A DNA stretch of 64,000 nt. It comes from an uncultured Lachnospiraceae bacterium. Lineage in GTDB: Bacteria > Bacillota > Clostridia > Lachnospirales > Lachnospiraceae. Location of the stretch: the NCBI GenBank assembly GCA_910577735.1, contig CAJTOO010000007.1, forward strand, positions 62,350 to 126,349, given 5' to 3'. The notes under the pieces are model-generated. The model was not told the origin of the DNA and ran no database searches. It saw only the letters and a program-made list of their open reading frames with translations. Numbering within the stretch: the stretch's first letter is position 1; every line of letters begins with the position of its first letter. Below are positions 8,227 to 17,453 of this stretch, piece by piece. The translations under genes were made by a program, and so were the position numbers.

Positions 8227-10187
8227 TACTCTTTCTCCCTTTTATCACCTGATATACTGCTCTTTGCCGCTTTTCGGTAAAGTGATACGGTCTGATCTAC
8301 CACATCGTCCCAATTATATTTCCCACAGATAAAATCCGCACTTTGATTTCCATAGGAGCGCACAGTTTCCGGATGCGCCAGCAGATAAGCAAGCTGTCTT
8401 TGCAGATCCTTCACATCTCCCTTACGGAACGTGAAAGCCTTGTCCTCCGTCACCTCTGTATTTTCACAGATATCACTGACCAGACAACAGTTGCCGTAAC
8501 TCATGGCTTCTAAAAGTGTGAGCGCCATACCTTCCACATCGCTTGGCAGCACAAAGGTGTAAGCATTGGAATACAATTCTTCCAGCATTTGTCCCTGTAC
8601 AAAATCTGTCATGATGATTCTTGTATCCTCGGCTGCCATCCGGTGAATCTTCTCCATATACTCCATGGCCTGACTGCTGCCGCCGGCAATGACTAACTTC
8701 TTATCTGTCTCAATCTGTCTGAAAGCCTCAATCAGATAATGCAGCCCTTTCTCCGGCACAATCCTGGCAAGGAACAGGAAATACCCGTCTTTCACCAACC
8801 CATACTTCTCTGTGATAAGATTGGCCTCCTTAGGCACCGGCCTGCTGATGCCATTGGGGATATAGGTTACCTGTCTTTGATAAGTATCTGCAAAATACTG
8901 CCGCACATTCTCCGACAGCACGATCACCTCATCCGCATACTTTGCCGCCATCTTTTCCCCGAATTTGATTACAAAAGAAGCAAAATTTCCCCACTTGGCC
9001 CGCTGCCAGTCCAATCCGTGAACGGTCACCACAATCTTACGCCCAAGAAGCTTCGGCATCCAAAGCATGGCACAGGGACCCTCCGCATGGTAATGAAAGA
9101 CATCGTAGGGATGAAAGAGCGCCATGATGGTTGCAAAAAAGGCATAGACAATGGCATTCAGACTGCTGCGTCTGAATGTCGGTACAATATACACCCTCAC
9201 GCCTTGATAGAACTTCCTGCCCCTCCAGCCGTATTCCTGATCGTATTTCTTACCGGACACATGATGACCGAACCGATTGTAGGCATCCACCCGGTGTCCC
9301 CGCTGTGCCATGCGCACGGAAAGCTCCTCCACCACGACCTCCACGCCGCCCTCTCTTGAGGGGATCCTCTTGTGGCCGATCATGGCAATATGCATACCTT
9401 CTTTTCTTGCCTTTTTCAGTGCCTTACTCTCTTTATGCACATTATATAGAAAAGAGAAATTCGTATTCAGATACCGGGGCAGCATGCGCTTAGGCTCCCG
9501 CAGAATCCGAAATGCCCACTCCAGACACAATCTCTGCATCCACATGGGAGCCCGTTTCGTGGTTCCCGCAGTAAAGTCAAAAGCCGCTCCCACACCAAGC
9601 ATCAGTCCCTTAACCCGGTGCCGGTGCTGATACATCCATATCTCCTGTTTGGGCGCACCCAGAGCTACCCAGACAAAGTCCGCCCTGCTGTCATTGATTT
9701 TGCGGACAATCTCTTCATCTTCCTCCCCGCTCAGTTCCCGGAAAGGAGGCGCATACATGCCGGCAATCTGCAGCTTCGGATAACGGCTTACCAATACCTT
9801 CCTGAGTTCTGAAAGTGTATGCTCCGAACTGCCATAGAAATAATGCCTGTATCCTTTTTCCTGGGACAGATCAAGGATAGCCGGCATCAGATCAGGCCCC
9901 GGTACGCGTCTCGCTTCCGAAAAACCTCTTTTGCGGCTCACGATGGAGAGAGGCTGGCCGTCCGGCAGCGCCATGGCAGCACTGTTCTGCACCCTGCGGT
10001 ACTCTTTGTCCCGATATGCCATCACCGTGGTGTGCACATTGGATACACAGATATAATCCCCTTTTAAAGAATCCAGATTCCGCGTGATATAAGAGATGGT
10101 ATGCTCCATATCGGTCACATTGATATTGGTCTTTAAAATCTTACAATAAGTCAGTTGGTTTTGCCGTTCCATATCCGAGTGCTTCAC
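8226..10187 (-). CDS. GT26 (WecG/TagA-type) - GT4 fusion glycosyltransferase
   Basis: 653 residues, two enzymes in one chain. Residues about 15-245 are a WecG/TagA domain: LPDGQPL, YFYGSS, GAPKQEIWM and GVGAAFDFTAGTTKRAP are family blocks. Residues about 265-645 are a GT4 enzyme with GGVEVVVEEL, VTVHGLDWQRAKW and EX7E in PSDVEGMALTLLEAMSY. GT26 enzymes add an N-acetylmannosamine-type sugar to a lipid-linked primer, so the fusion could add two consecutive sugars; this is inference. The start is GTG at 10187, overlapping the TGA of the polymerase gene (GTGA), with an AGAAGGACAG ribosome site. An ATG five codons later lacks such a site. Confidence 0.9.
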   Translation of the reverse strand: MKHSDMERQNQLTYCKILKTNINVTDMEHTISYITRNLDSLKGDYICVSNVHTTVMAYRDKEYRRVQNSAAMALPDGQPLSIVSRKRGFSEARRVPGPDLMPAILDLSQEKGYRHYFYGSSEHTLSELRKVLVSRYPKLQIAGMYAPPFRELSGEEDEEIVRKINDSRADFVWVALGAPKQEIWMYQHRHRVKGLMLGVGAAFDFTAGTTKRAPMWMQRLCLEWAFRILREPKRMLPRYLNTNFSFLYNVHKESKALKKARKEGMHIAMIGHKRIPSREGGVEVVVEELSVRMAQRGHRVDAYNRFGHHVSGKKYDQEYGWRGRKFYQGVRVYIVPTFRRSSLNAIVYAFFATIMALFHPYDVFHYHAEGPCAMLWMPKLLGRKIVVTVHGLDWQRAKWGNFASFVIKFGEKMAAKYADEVIVLSENVRQYFADTYQRQVTYIPNGISRPVPKEANLITEKYGLVKDGYFLFLARIVPEKGLHYLIEAFRQIETDKKLVIAGGSSQAMEYMEKIHRMAAEDTRIIMTDFVQGQMLEELYSNAYTFVLPSDVEGMALTLLEAMSYGNCCLVSDICENTEVTEDKAFTFRKGDVKDLQRQLAYLLAHPETVRSYGNQSADFICGKYNWDDVVDQTVSLYRKAAKSSISGDKREKE

Positions 10188-11761
10188 CTGTCCTTCTCCC
10201 TCTTCCTTTCCCTAAATCCTATCCCTGACACTGTAAAGAATGCGCCTGCGGCTGCACCAATCAGCACACTGCCCAGATAATAGCGCAGTGTCTCCAGTCC
10301 CACCGCCTTACCCTCTATCACCTGCATGGGCGTCTCAGCATCCTTATAATTCATGACACGGTATCCTTCATAAGCCGGATCATCCGCAGCCGTAAGATAG
10401 ACGGATGTCTCTTCCAGACCGTCTGTATAGAACCGCTGTACCACATAGCCTGCCGGCACTTCGTAAATCACCGCACATAACAGGCCGCCTGCCAGGGCGC
10501 CTGCCAGAACCCAAGCCAGGACACTCCTCTTATGCGCTCTCCAGATTGCACCGGCCCGGGCAGCAAGCCAATCCGGCAGCCCCGCCAGCGGAATCCAAAT
10601 TTCCCTCTGCGCCCAGGGCAGCAAGCAGTACGCCTTCTCCCCATCCTTTTGCAGAAACAACATGGCTCCTAGGAAAATCAAGGTAATATTCTTAAAGGAA
10701 GTATTAAATAACAGCTGTTCTGTCCATCCTGCCGCCAGGAAGCACACCAGTATGACCAGTTCCCGCGTCTTCTGTCTGTGTGTCAGATACAACAGCAGTA
10801 CAAAATATCCTGTCATGATAATGCCAAAGGGAAGCAAGCCGTAATTAATATAGCCCATGACATATGAGTTATCCATAGTCATGGATGATTTCACCACCTG
10901 GGAAATATCCTTCCCCAGAAGGCTTCTGTACTCCGGCACCAGAAATTGCTGGGCCAGCCATATTCTCGTGTTAAGCTTTGCATTAAGCGCCTGCACATAA
11001 CCGCACAGCGGATGGTCATTCAGCATTTGCGGAAGCACGAAAGACAGAATCAAACACACTGGCAGAACCAGATTAGCCAGCAGCTTTTCCAGAATACAGA
11101 ATCTGGGCCGAAACTGTACATAGAGACAGCCGGTCAAAAGCACTGCCACGATTCCAAAACCCGTGTAGCTGACGGAATACAGAAATACCAGCAGATTACC
11201 CGCCATCAGCAAAACATAATGTCGGAACCTGTACCTTTCTCTCATCTGATAGAGTATCAGGGCGCAAAGTGTCAGGTAGGTGATGTGCAGAATATTAGGA
11301 TGGGTAAATCCCAGGCTCCAGCGGAATATATGGCCAAGTCCCATCTTCGCATGCACCCGGTAGATGGTATGTTCCAGACGAAAAAAGGAAAAAATGCTTA
11401 AAAAAACAGCACAGACTGCCCAGATCCACAAGCCTGCCTGCATAACCTTCTTCACCTGCATGCCTTTCATGGCAAGCACCAGAAATCCTACAAACAGAAT
11501 GCCTAATGAGCGGGAACGGCAATACACCAGCGCTATCATGGACAGAAGCGCAATCACCATGATAAGCTGTCTGCCTGTGTAGGGCGTGACAAGAATCTTC
11601 AGCAGACCGCACAAAAGTCCCGGAACCACTAAGAGCACAAAGAGTTTCTGTCCCTCATAGAATCCAAGCCCTTTGGCCAACGACAGCAAAACAAAAAAGC
11701 CCCAGAAAAAAGCTTCTTCTATCTTCATTTTCATAGCAAACTGTTTCATCCGGCCAGTCAT
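10184..11761 (-). CDS. Wzy-like O-antigen polymerase/ligase with C-terminal ectodomain
   Basis: 525 residues from the ATG at 11761, preceded by GGAGGAAAA. The frame is open for 49 more codons upstream, but that part overlaps the hydrolase gene and reads as non-protein. About ten membrane helices make up residues 15-400, with a large loop around residues 240-300, as in Wzy polymerases that join undecaprenyl-linked repeat units outside the membrane. After about residue 445 two further membrane helices flank an outside segment of about 75 residues (starting EVPAGYVVQRFYTD), resembling the layout of a chain-length regulator (Wzz) without clear sequence identity. A second Wzy candidate is at 24646-25902. 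Confidence 0.78.
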   Translation of the reverse strand: MTGRMKQFAMKMKIEEAFFWGFFVLLSLAKGLGFYEGQKLFVLLVVPGLLCGLLKILVTPYTGRQLIMVIALLSMIALVYCRSRSLGILFVGFLVLAMKGMQVKKVMQAGLWIWAVCAVFLSIFSFFRLEHTIYRVHAKMGLGHIFRWSLGFTHPNILHITYLTLCALILYQMRERYRFRHYVLLMAGNLLVFLYSVSYTGFGIVAVLLTGCLYVQFRPRFCILEKLLANLVLPVCLILSFVLPQMLNDHPLCGYVQALNAKLNTRIWLAQQFLVPEYRSLLGKDISQVVKSSMTMDNSYVMGYINYGLLPFGIIMTGYFVLLLYLTHRQKTRELVILVCFLAAGWTEQLLFNTSFKNITLIFLGAMLFLQKDGEKAYCLLPWAQREIWIPLAGLPDWLAARAGAIWRAHKRSVLAWVLAGALAGGLLCAVIYEVPAGYVVQRFYTDGLEETSVYLTAADDPAYEGYRVMNYKDAETPMQVIEGKAVGLETLRYYLGSVLIGAAAGAFFTVSGIGFRERKREKDR

Positions 11762-11783
11762 TTTTCCTCCATTCCATACTTCG

Positions 11784-12923
11784 CTATTCTGTCGTATACT
11801 CACAGATAATAAGGGCCGACCCAAGAGACCAGGGATAAGCATCATATTTCTGCGGATACCGGGCAAAATCTTCACATTCCCCGGAGCAGTCATAAACCTT
11901 CCCCCCACGGATCGATTCCTTCAGGGAATCCCTTCCCCTCTCAAATGCCTGCCTGTAATGATCCCCCACAAGAATCTTTAATTCGATTCCCTCTTTAAGC
12001 GCTGTGCAGACCATGCCTGTGACAGAGGTATCCTTGGGTCCTTCCAATGCCTGTAACTGCCAGGAAAATGCACCGTCCTCCCGCTGATAGGCAAGTACCG
12101 TATCCACAAGCTTAATAAAGGGCTCCCGCAGCCGCTGCCTCCCATAATCCGAAAGGAAACACTTCGACATACCGCGAAGCATCCATCCCACAGCACGTCC
12201 CCAACCGATAATGCCATACTTGCAGCCGTCGGTCATATCATAGCCATGATAGGGCAGTCCACTGACGCCGTCCATCCCATACGCCAGGAAATTGGCTATC
12301 TGCTTCACCGCCAGTTCCATGCACTCCTGCCTGTTAAAAGTCATGCCGTACCGATAAAGAAACGGACACACAAGTCCCAGCGTATCTGCAAACACATATC
12401 CATTGCCCCGTCCTGCCCGGTAAAGCAGGCTGCCCGCCTCATCTTTGGCATATTCCACGGCATAATCCGCCATCTTATCCACTGCCTGGCGGTACTGTCT
12501 GGTACGAAACTCTCCTCCCTTTAATTCCTTATCCGTCCTGCCCGCACGGTTCAGATATTGTTCCAGAAAGGTCTCACCCGCAACCAGATCATCCAGGTAG
12601 TAAAGCGGCATACCCTTTCCACGCCATCTGTCAAAATATAAATCCAGGGCGCCCTCAATCCGCATGATCTCCTCGTGCGCCTGGTCCTCGTCAAAGGCTT
12701 TTCCCTGCCATCCTTTTCCGCACTGACCTGCAAGATCGGCACGGCAATACCACAGGCCGCCTGCCAGAAGTCCGGTAGGCCAGAAAATCAAGTCTTCCGG
12801 CGCAGTCTTCCGGCCAAGCACATACTTCTTTACCAGACGTTTCAGCCGCCCCTTCGTATCCAGGACGCCATACTGCAAGAGTTCTTTACAACCATTGTCC
12901 ATCAGAAGATTCTTGTTCATCAT
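11784..12923 (-). CDS. Glycoside hydrolase family 88/105-type protein
   Basis: 379 residues with no signal peptide. The (alpha/alpha)6-barrel blocks of unsaturated uronyl hydrolases are visible: YVFADTLGLVCPFLYRYG, carrying the Asp of the family's catalytic motif, WGRAVGWMLRGM and DTSVTGMVCTAL. GH88/GH105 enzymes remove 4,5-unsaturated uronic acid left by polysaccharide lyases. In most relatives the WxR motif continues G-N-G-W; here it is A-V-G-W. No lyase gene is in the window, so substrate and even hydrolase activity are uncertain. Two ATGs in tandem (12923 and 12920); the GAGGG site fits the second slightly better. Confidence 0.8.
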   Translation of the reverse strand: MMNKNLLMDNGCKELLQYGVLDTKGRLKRLVKKYVLGRKTAPEDLIFWPTGLLAGGLWYCRADLAGQCGKGWQGKAFDEDQAHEEIMRIEGALDLYFDRWRGKGMPLYYLDDLVAGETFLEQYLNRAGRTDKELKGGEFRTRQYRQAVDKMADYAVEYAKDEAGSLLYRAGRGNGYVFADTLGLVCPFLYRYGMTFNRQECMELAVKQIANFLAYGMDGVSGLPYHGYDMTDGCKYGIIGWGRAVGWMLRGMSKCFLSDYGRQRLREPFIKLVDTVLAYQREDGAFSWQLQALEGPKDTSVTGMVCTALKEGIELKILVGDHYRQAFERGRDSLKESIRGGKVYDCSGECEDFARYPQKYDAYPWSLGSALIICEYTTE

Positions 12924-12989
12924 ACCCTCATTCCATTCTTATCTTCATCCAAAAGTGTCTGCCGCATGTACCGCACAAACTGCCTGTTT

Positions 12990-14546
12990 CTATCTTCTCA
13001 GCCCGGGAAGTTTCCGGACCGCCACATCCCACAGATAGGCAAATTCATCCGTCCTGTGGAATACCAGCCAGAATACCATATTATAAAACACTGTCACAAT
13101 CAGCACCATCGCCGCAAATGTCAAGATCGTCACCTGCCCCATGACTCTATGGCGCACAGGTATCATGACAAGCGCCACCGCCAGAATCACTGCCATATAT
13201 TTAAAGGAATCTGCAAAGTAAGGCCATGCCTTCCTGTCAAAGCATACCCGGTAAATAATCACCGGACGAATCAGGTTTGCTAAAATCCCCGACACCAGCG
13301 TGCCCACATAGACTCCTGCCACCCCCATTTTCTGTACCAGAAGAATGGATACTGCCAGATTGATGCCGCCCTGTATCAGCGGCAGATACCGATCCTGCTC
13401 AAACAATCCTGAGGCTATCTTAAAATTGAGCAGAACCGTGCGGCCTCCCTTCAAATAGAAATCCACCACCAGGAGGGTCACCGTCAATTCACTGACAATC
13501 CAGCTCTGATCCAGCCAGATGCCGCCGATCAGCGGTGTCAGCAGATGCCAGAAGCCCACCGCACCGAAGCCAAACAGCCAGCAGGCAAAGAAACGGTATA
13601 CCTTAAAGAGCCGGTATTGTCTCTCCCTGGACTCCGTGGCCACCAGATTTCCAAAACCGGAAATCACCGAATCAAAGATAATATTAACAAAGTTTCCCAC
13701 ATAAGTAATGATATAAACATAGTTATCCACCACAGCCGAGGTGTCTACATTGACAAAGGAAGAGATGATAATCTTATCCGTCTGCAGTCTCGCCACATCA
13801 CCCACCTTATGGCAGATAAGCGCCTTCGTCTTCGTAGCCACCACCTGGGTTTCTTCTTTACCCAATTTCTCCACATCTTTATCTTTCAGATAAGGATACA
13901 TCCTGCCCAGATAAGCACTCACAAAAATTTTCTGCAAAAGCTCCACCAGAGACTGAGCCAACAGATAAAACAGAAAATTCCTTGTAAGGACCAGCACCAC
14001 AATCTGCACCACGGTAACTACAATCTTAGTTACAGTGGTGATATTCGTCTGGATATAATTCTTCTGTTCCGCATTGACCAGGCTGTATTTATAGGTCACA
14101 AAGTAGCTGATAACCGTATTAAACAGAAAGATATAGTAATATATTGTCAACTCCCTCATGGAGAAACTGCCGGGATTTTTGAGAATATATCTGAGAAAAG
14201 GAGAAATTGCGATTCCAAGCACCGTAATCACACCGGCTATGGAAAGATATGCCCTCCTATAAAACTGCATGTAAGATTTGATCTTTTCACGGTCTTTCTG
14301 AGCCACCGGCTTATAGAGACTGTAGTTGAGCGCCGTACCGATTCCCATTTCCGTCAGAGACAGCACGCTCAACACGTCGGTATAGATACCGTTGACACCT
14401 AAAAGTGTCCTGCCAAGCACCCAGATAAAGATGGTTCTTTGCAGGAAATTCATCAGTATGATCACAAAATTGCTGACAAAGCCGAATATGATATTTTTCC
14501 TGGCCTGTTGTATTCTGCCCATATCCCGATTCTCATTCATTTCCAT
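12990..14546 (-). CDS. wzx: Wzx-type polysaccharide flippase (MOP superfamily)
   Basis: 518 residues from the ATG at 14546 with a GGAAGGCGGC site. The frame is open for 30 more codons, but those overlap the pyruvyl transferase gene and look untranslated. About 12-14 membrane helices are spread over the whole length, starting at NIIFGFVSNFVIILMNFL. It has the LTEMGIGTALNYSLYKP segment typical of the Firmicute Wzx/oligosaccharide translocase group. Such proteins move undecaprenyl-diphosphate-linked repeat units across the membrane. It lies beside a Wzy-like gene two genes downstream, which fits a Wzx/Wzy pathway. Confidence 0.88.
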   Translation of the reverse strand: MEMNENRDMGRIQQARKNIIFGFVSNFVIILMNFLQRTIFIWVLGRTLLGVNGIYTDVLSVLSLTEMGIGTALNYSLYKPVAQKDREKIKSYMQFYRRAYLSIAGVITVLGIAISPFLRYILKNPGSFSMRELTIYYYIFLFNTVISYFVTYKYSLVNAEQKNYIQTNITTVTKIVVTVVQIVVLVLTRNFLFYLLAQSLVELLQKIFVSAYLGRMYPYLKDKDVEKLGKEETQVVATKTKALICHKVGDVARLQTDKIIISSFVNVDTSAVVDNYVYIITYVGNFVNIIFDSVISGFGNLVATESRERQYRLFKVYRFFACWLFGFGAVGFWHLLTPLIGGIWLDQSWIVSELTVTLLVVDFYLKGGRTVLLNFKIASGLFEQDRYLPLIQGGINLAVSILLVQKMGVAGVYVGTLVSGILANLIRPVIIYRVCFDRKAWPYFADSFKYMAVILAVALVMIPVRHRVMGQVTILTFAAMVLIVTVFYNMVFWLVFHRTDEFAYLWDVAVRKLPGLRR

Positions 14547-14577
14547 GCCGCCTTCCGCAGCATATGTCAGTTCTTTA

Positions 14578-15789
14578 TTACTGTACAGCCCGCCACAATT
14601 TGCGGATCTCTTCTCCGGCCTTCCCGGCTTCTTCACGGTAGGCCGGCATAATCTCTGTAAGCCGTCTGCGGATTTCCTCTTCCCGCTCCATCATCCACTC
14701 ATAGGCCCCAATCAGTTCTGCCGGATCCGACAAAGACTGCACCGGCAGCACATAATGTTCTTCCGTGCCAAACAGATCCCTGGCAATCCCCCTGGCTTTC
14801 ACAGAATATCCCACCACCAGCGTAGGCACCATGGAAGAATAGGCTGCGATGGTCGCATGGGTCCTGGCGCCGATAAAGGCCCTGCATTTAGAAATAATAT
14901 ATTTTAACCTCTGGCAGGACATATCTTCAAAGAGAACCACCCTGTCATTATCCGTATACGTCTCATATAGCTGCGCCAGGGTTTTTCTGTCATCGGTATG
15001 ATGCCACATCACATGAGGTATCAGCGCAATGGAATACGTTGTGCTGTCTAAAATGTGTGCCATCAGTTTCCGGTAATTTGCGACTGTAATCCCCTGAACC
15101 GTCTCATTCTCCACAATCATGGGGCTGATATTAATGCCGATGGTCTCTCCCGCCCGGAAGCCTGCCGGTAATGCAAACGATTCCGGTTCCAGGAAAAAGG
15201 CCGGGTCCGGATACCTTTTCACATTCTCCACTACCCCGGCATCTCTCAATGCCTGTTCCGTAATGGACTCCCGGGGCGTAATCAGGGTATAACGCTTCAT
15301 GTCGTCCACCACTGCCGGCTCCTCTAACAACTCCGGTTCCAGAGAACAGCCCCACAGAACCGTTCTGGCTCCCGCCCGGCAAAAAGTACTATGGGCCAGC
15401 ATGGCTTCTTTTCTCGGCACCTCATAACAGTACATGTCCCCGCCTATGGAAAGATAGAGGGGCGCCAGCTCTTTTCCCAGTACCCTGCGGAAACGATAAC
15501 GCATAAAAGATTCCGGATCATGAAAAACCTTGCGCCAGACATAATACCACACATGGGCAAAAAAATGCTCCGCAATCTTGCGCTCCTGTAATATGTCACA
15601 CAAAGCCCCCACCGAATACCGCCTGTCCTCCTGCTCACTGTTAGTCACCAGAAGTTTCGGAATTCCCTCCGTCATATGACAGGTGCTGTTGACAATCGCC
15701 TCACAACCGTGATTCCCGCTTCCTCCATGCAAATACATGACAAGTCTGTCATTTTTGTATTCCATACACGATTTCCTATCAATCCTCAT
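14578..15789 (-). CDS. Polysaccharide pyruvyl transferase family protein
   Basis: 403 residues. Family blocks seen: an early GGSGNHGCEAIV loop, LYLSIGGDMYCYE, the middle VLWGCSLEPE, TPRESITEQALRDAG and KRYPDPAFFLEP, and a C-terminal CRAFIGARTHATIAAYSS followed by VVGYSVKARG. These enzymes transfer pyruvate from phosphoenolpyruvate to form ketal-linked pyruvate on sugars (CsaB/WcaK/EpsO type). ATGs at 15789 (site AAGGAACTGGAA) and 15765 (site AGGAAA) are both possible starts. The gene is first after the 180-bp spacer that carries hairpins. Confidence 0.88.
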   Translation of the reverse strand: MRIDRKSCMEYKNDRLVMYLHGGSGNHGCEAIVNSTCHMTEGIPKLLVTNSEQEDRRYSVGALCDILQERKIAEHFFAHVWYYVWRKVFHDPESFMRYRFRRVLGKELAPLYLSIGGDMYCYEVPRKEAMLAHSTFCRAGARTVLWGCSLEPELLEEPAVVDDMKRYTLITPRESITEQALRDAGVVENVKRYPDPAFFLEPESFALPAGFRAGETIGINISPMIVENETVQGITVANYRKLMAHILDSTTYSIALIPHVMWHHTDDRKTLAQLYETYTDNDRVVLFEDMSCQRLKYIISKCRAFIGARTHATIAAYSSMVPTLVVGYSVKARGIARDLFGTEEHYVLPVQSLSDPAELIGAYEWMMEREEEIRRRLTEIMPAYREEAGKAGEEIRKLWRAVQ

Positions 15790-15855
15790 TTCCAGTTCCT
15801 TTTCACAATTATGACAGTCTATCTATTTAGTATCACTTCCATCTAACATATAGGC

Positions 15856-15967
15856 GGAGAATGCCCGCTTTTGGCATTCTCCGGTACAAGACGGAGTTGC
15901 CAAAGCAACTCCTAGAAGTTCTTGGCGAAACAGCCTTTGCTGTAAGCCCTAGAACTTCTTCTTGTAC
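15856..15967. repeat. Stop-adjacent palindromic element, full copy with nested hairpins
   Basis: Three hairpins in 112 bp. First: GGAGAATGCC (15856-15865) with GGCATTCTCC (15873-15882). Second: GGAGTTGC (15893-15900) with GCAACTCC (15905-15912). Third: an imperfect hairpin between AGAAGTTCT (15914-15922) and AGAACTTCT (15951-15959). The last two are enclosed by GTACAAG (15884-15890) and CTTGTAC (15961-15967). It starts 2 nt behind the stop of the WbaP/CpsE-type gene. No U-run follows, so it is not a plain terminator. Confidence 0.8.
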
Positions 15968-15969
15968 AC

Positions 15970-17391
15970 TTATTTAGAACCTCTTCCCTTCAGTACAGCT
16001 CCCACTGTCTTAAACAAAATCTTCACATCCAGCCCCAGCGACCAGTTGTCAATATATTCCAAGTCCAACCGCACCACCTCATCAAAATCGGAGATATCGC
16101 TTCTGCCGCTGATCTGCCACAGGCCGGTGAGCCCGGGCGTCATGCTGATTCTGCGTCTGTAGTGGGAATTATACTGTTCAAATTCATCCTCCGTGGGCGG
16201 CCTGGTCCCCACCAGACTCATGTCTCCCCGCAGAATATTAAAAAACTGCGGCAGCTCGTCAATACTGGTCTTGCGGATAAATCTTCCCACTTTGGTGATT
16301 CTGGGGTCATTCTCCATTTTAAACATCAAGCCCTGCATTTCATTGGCCTTTTCCAGTTCTTTCTTGCGCGCCTCCGCGTCAATATACATGGAGCGGAATT
16401 TATAAATCTTAAACCGGCGGCCATTCTTACCAATCCTGGTCTGGGCAAAAAGGACAGGCCCGGGGGAGTCCATTTTGATAGCCAGCGCCACAAAGGGGGT
16501 CAGCACTGCTGTAATCAGGATTCCCACCAGTCCGCCCGCTATATCCATAATCCGCTTAAGTGTCATCCTGCGGTAATCGTAGTGTGTAATGGAATAGGTC
16601 ATGACCGTATAGCCCGCAAAGCTGTCCACCGTAATCTCACGCTGTCCGGCGTCAATGATATCTATGTTGTAATGACAGACCACACCCATGGATTCCAGGT
16701 CATAAATAATATGCTTTACAAACCGTTTGTTCATATCCGGCAGATTGATAAAAGCCTCATCCAGAGCCATCTGTCTGGCTAAAGACAGCACATCGGAACC
16801 ATCTGCCAGCACCTTGACGCCGTCCACGACCACACCTTTTCGATCTTCATCCACACAGGCCAACGCTACGATCTCATAATTAATATCCAGCTTTTCCCGA
16901 AGTTGCGCAATCGTTTTATCCATCACACTGGCCCTGGTGATGACCATAATCTTTACAAGATTGGCCTCAGATGTGAGATACGCCCGCAGAAACCGTTTCA
17001 TGATAAGACGCATCAGCCACACCACCAGCACGTCAAGTATTGCAAAATATCCCCACACCATTCTTGAAAAGGCGGCGCCACGCTGAATCATAAACAGCAC
17101 ACTGGCCGCCCCCAACACCATAAACAGGTTAAATTTCAACACTGCCACAAATTCTACAAGGACGCCCCGCTCCAGAAAGCTCCTGTTCCAGTCAAGCAGA
17201 AAACTGTAAATCGTACAAAACAACAAAAAGAACACGCACACCAGCGCATGTATTTCCGGTTCCTGTACCCGGACAAACTTCCCGTAACGCAGAAGAATCG
17301 CCGCCACATATGCAATTACGATACAGAGCAGATCCGAAAATAACAGACAGTAGCTCTCAATAATTTTCTTCTTACGATTCATCGTTCCCAT
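15970..17391 (-). CDS. Polyprenyl glycosylphosphotransferase (WbaP/CpsE type)
   Basis: 473 residues. Four to five N-terminal membrane helices (about residues 10-130), a middle domain that resembles a degenerate Rossmann fold (residues 140-260), then the catalytic bacterial sugar transferase domain from KRIMDIAGG. That domain has KIYKFRSM, the TSIDELPQFFNILRGDMSLVGTRPP block with the catalytic Asp-Glu pair, and SMTPGLTGLWQISGR. These enzymes start repeat-unit synthesis by moving a sugar-1-phosphate onto undecaprenyl phosphate. A second, shorter initiating enzyme is at 61461-62111, so the block contains two starting points. Confidence 0.92.
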   Translation of the reverse strand: MGTMNRKKKIIESYCLLFSDLLCIVIAYVAAILLRYGKFVRVQEPEIHALVCVFFLLFCTIYSFLLDWNRSFLERGVLVEFVAVLKFNLFMVLGAASVLFMIQRGAAFSRMVWGYFAILDVLVVWLMRLIMKRFLRAYLTSEANLVKIMVITRASVMDKTIAQLREKLDINYEIVALACVDEDRKGVVVDGVKVLADGSDVLSLARQMALDEAFINLPDMNKRFVKHIIYDLESMGVVCHYNIDIIDAGQREITVDSFAGYTVMTYSITHYDYRRMTLKRIMDIAGGLVGILITAVLTPFVALAIKMDSPGPVLFAQTRIGKNGRRFKIYKFRSMYIDAEARKKELEKANEMQGLMFKMENDPRITKVGRFIRKTSIDELPQFFNILRGDMSLVGTRPPTEDEFEQYNSHYRRRISMTPGLTGLWQISGRSDISDFDEVVRLDLEYIDNWSLGLDVKILFKTVGAVLKGRGSK

Positions 17392-17453
17392 ACTCTTTCT
17401 TAAGTAATGCTACACCTATACCATACCATTATCAGGAGCATTTTACCACTTTT

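Noticed and set aside
11762..11908. N-terminal extension of the polymerase at 10184
   Set aside because: It overlaps the hydrolase gene, while GGAGGAAAA precedes the ATG at 11761.
15790..15855. Promoter ahead of the pyruvyl transferase gene
   Set aside because: CATAAT-like strings occur, but no -35 with acceptable spacing was found.
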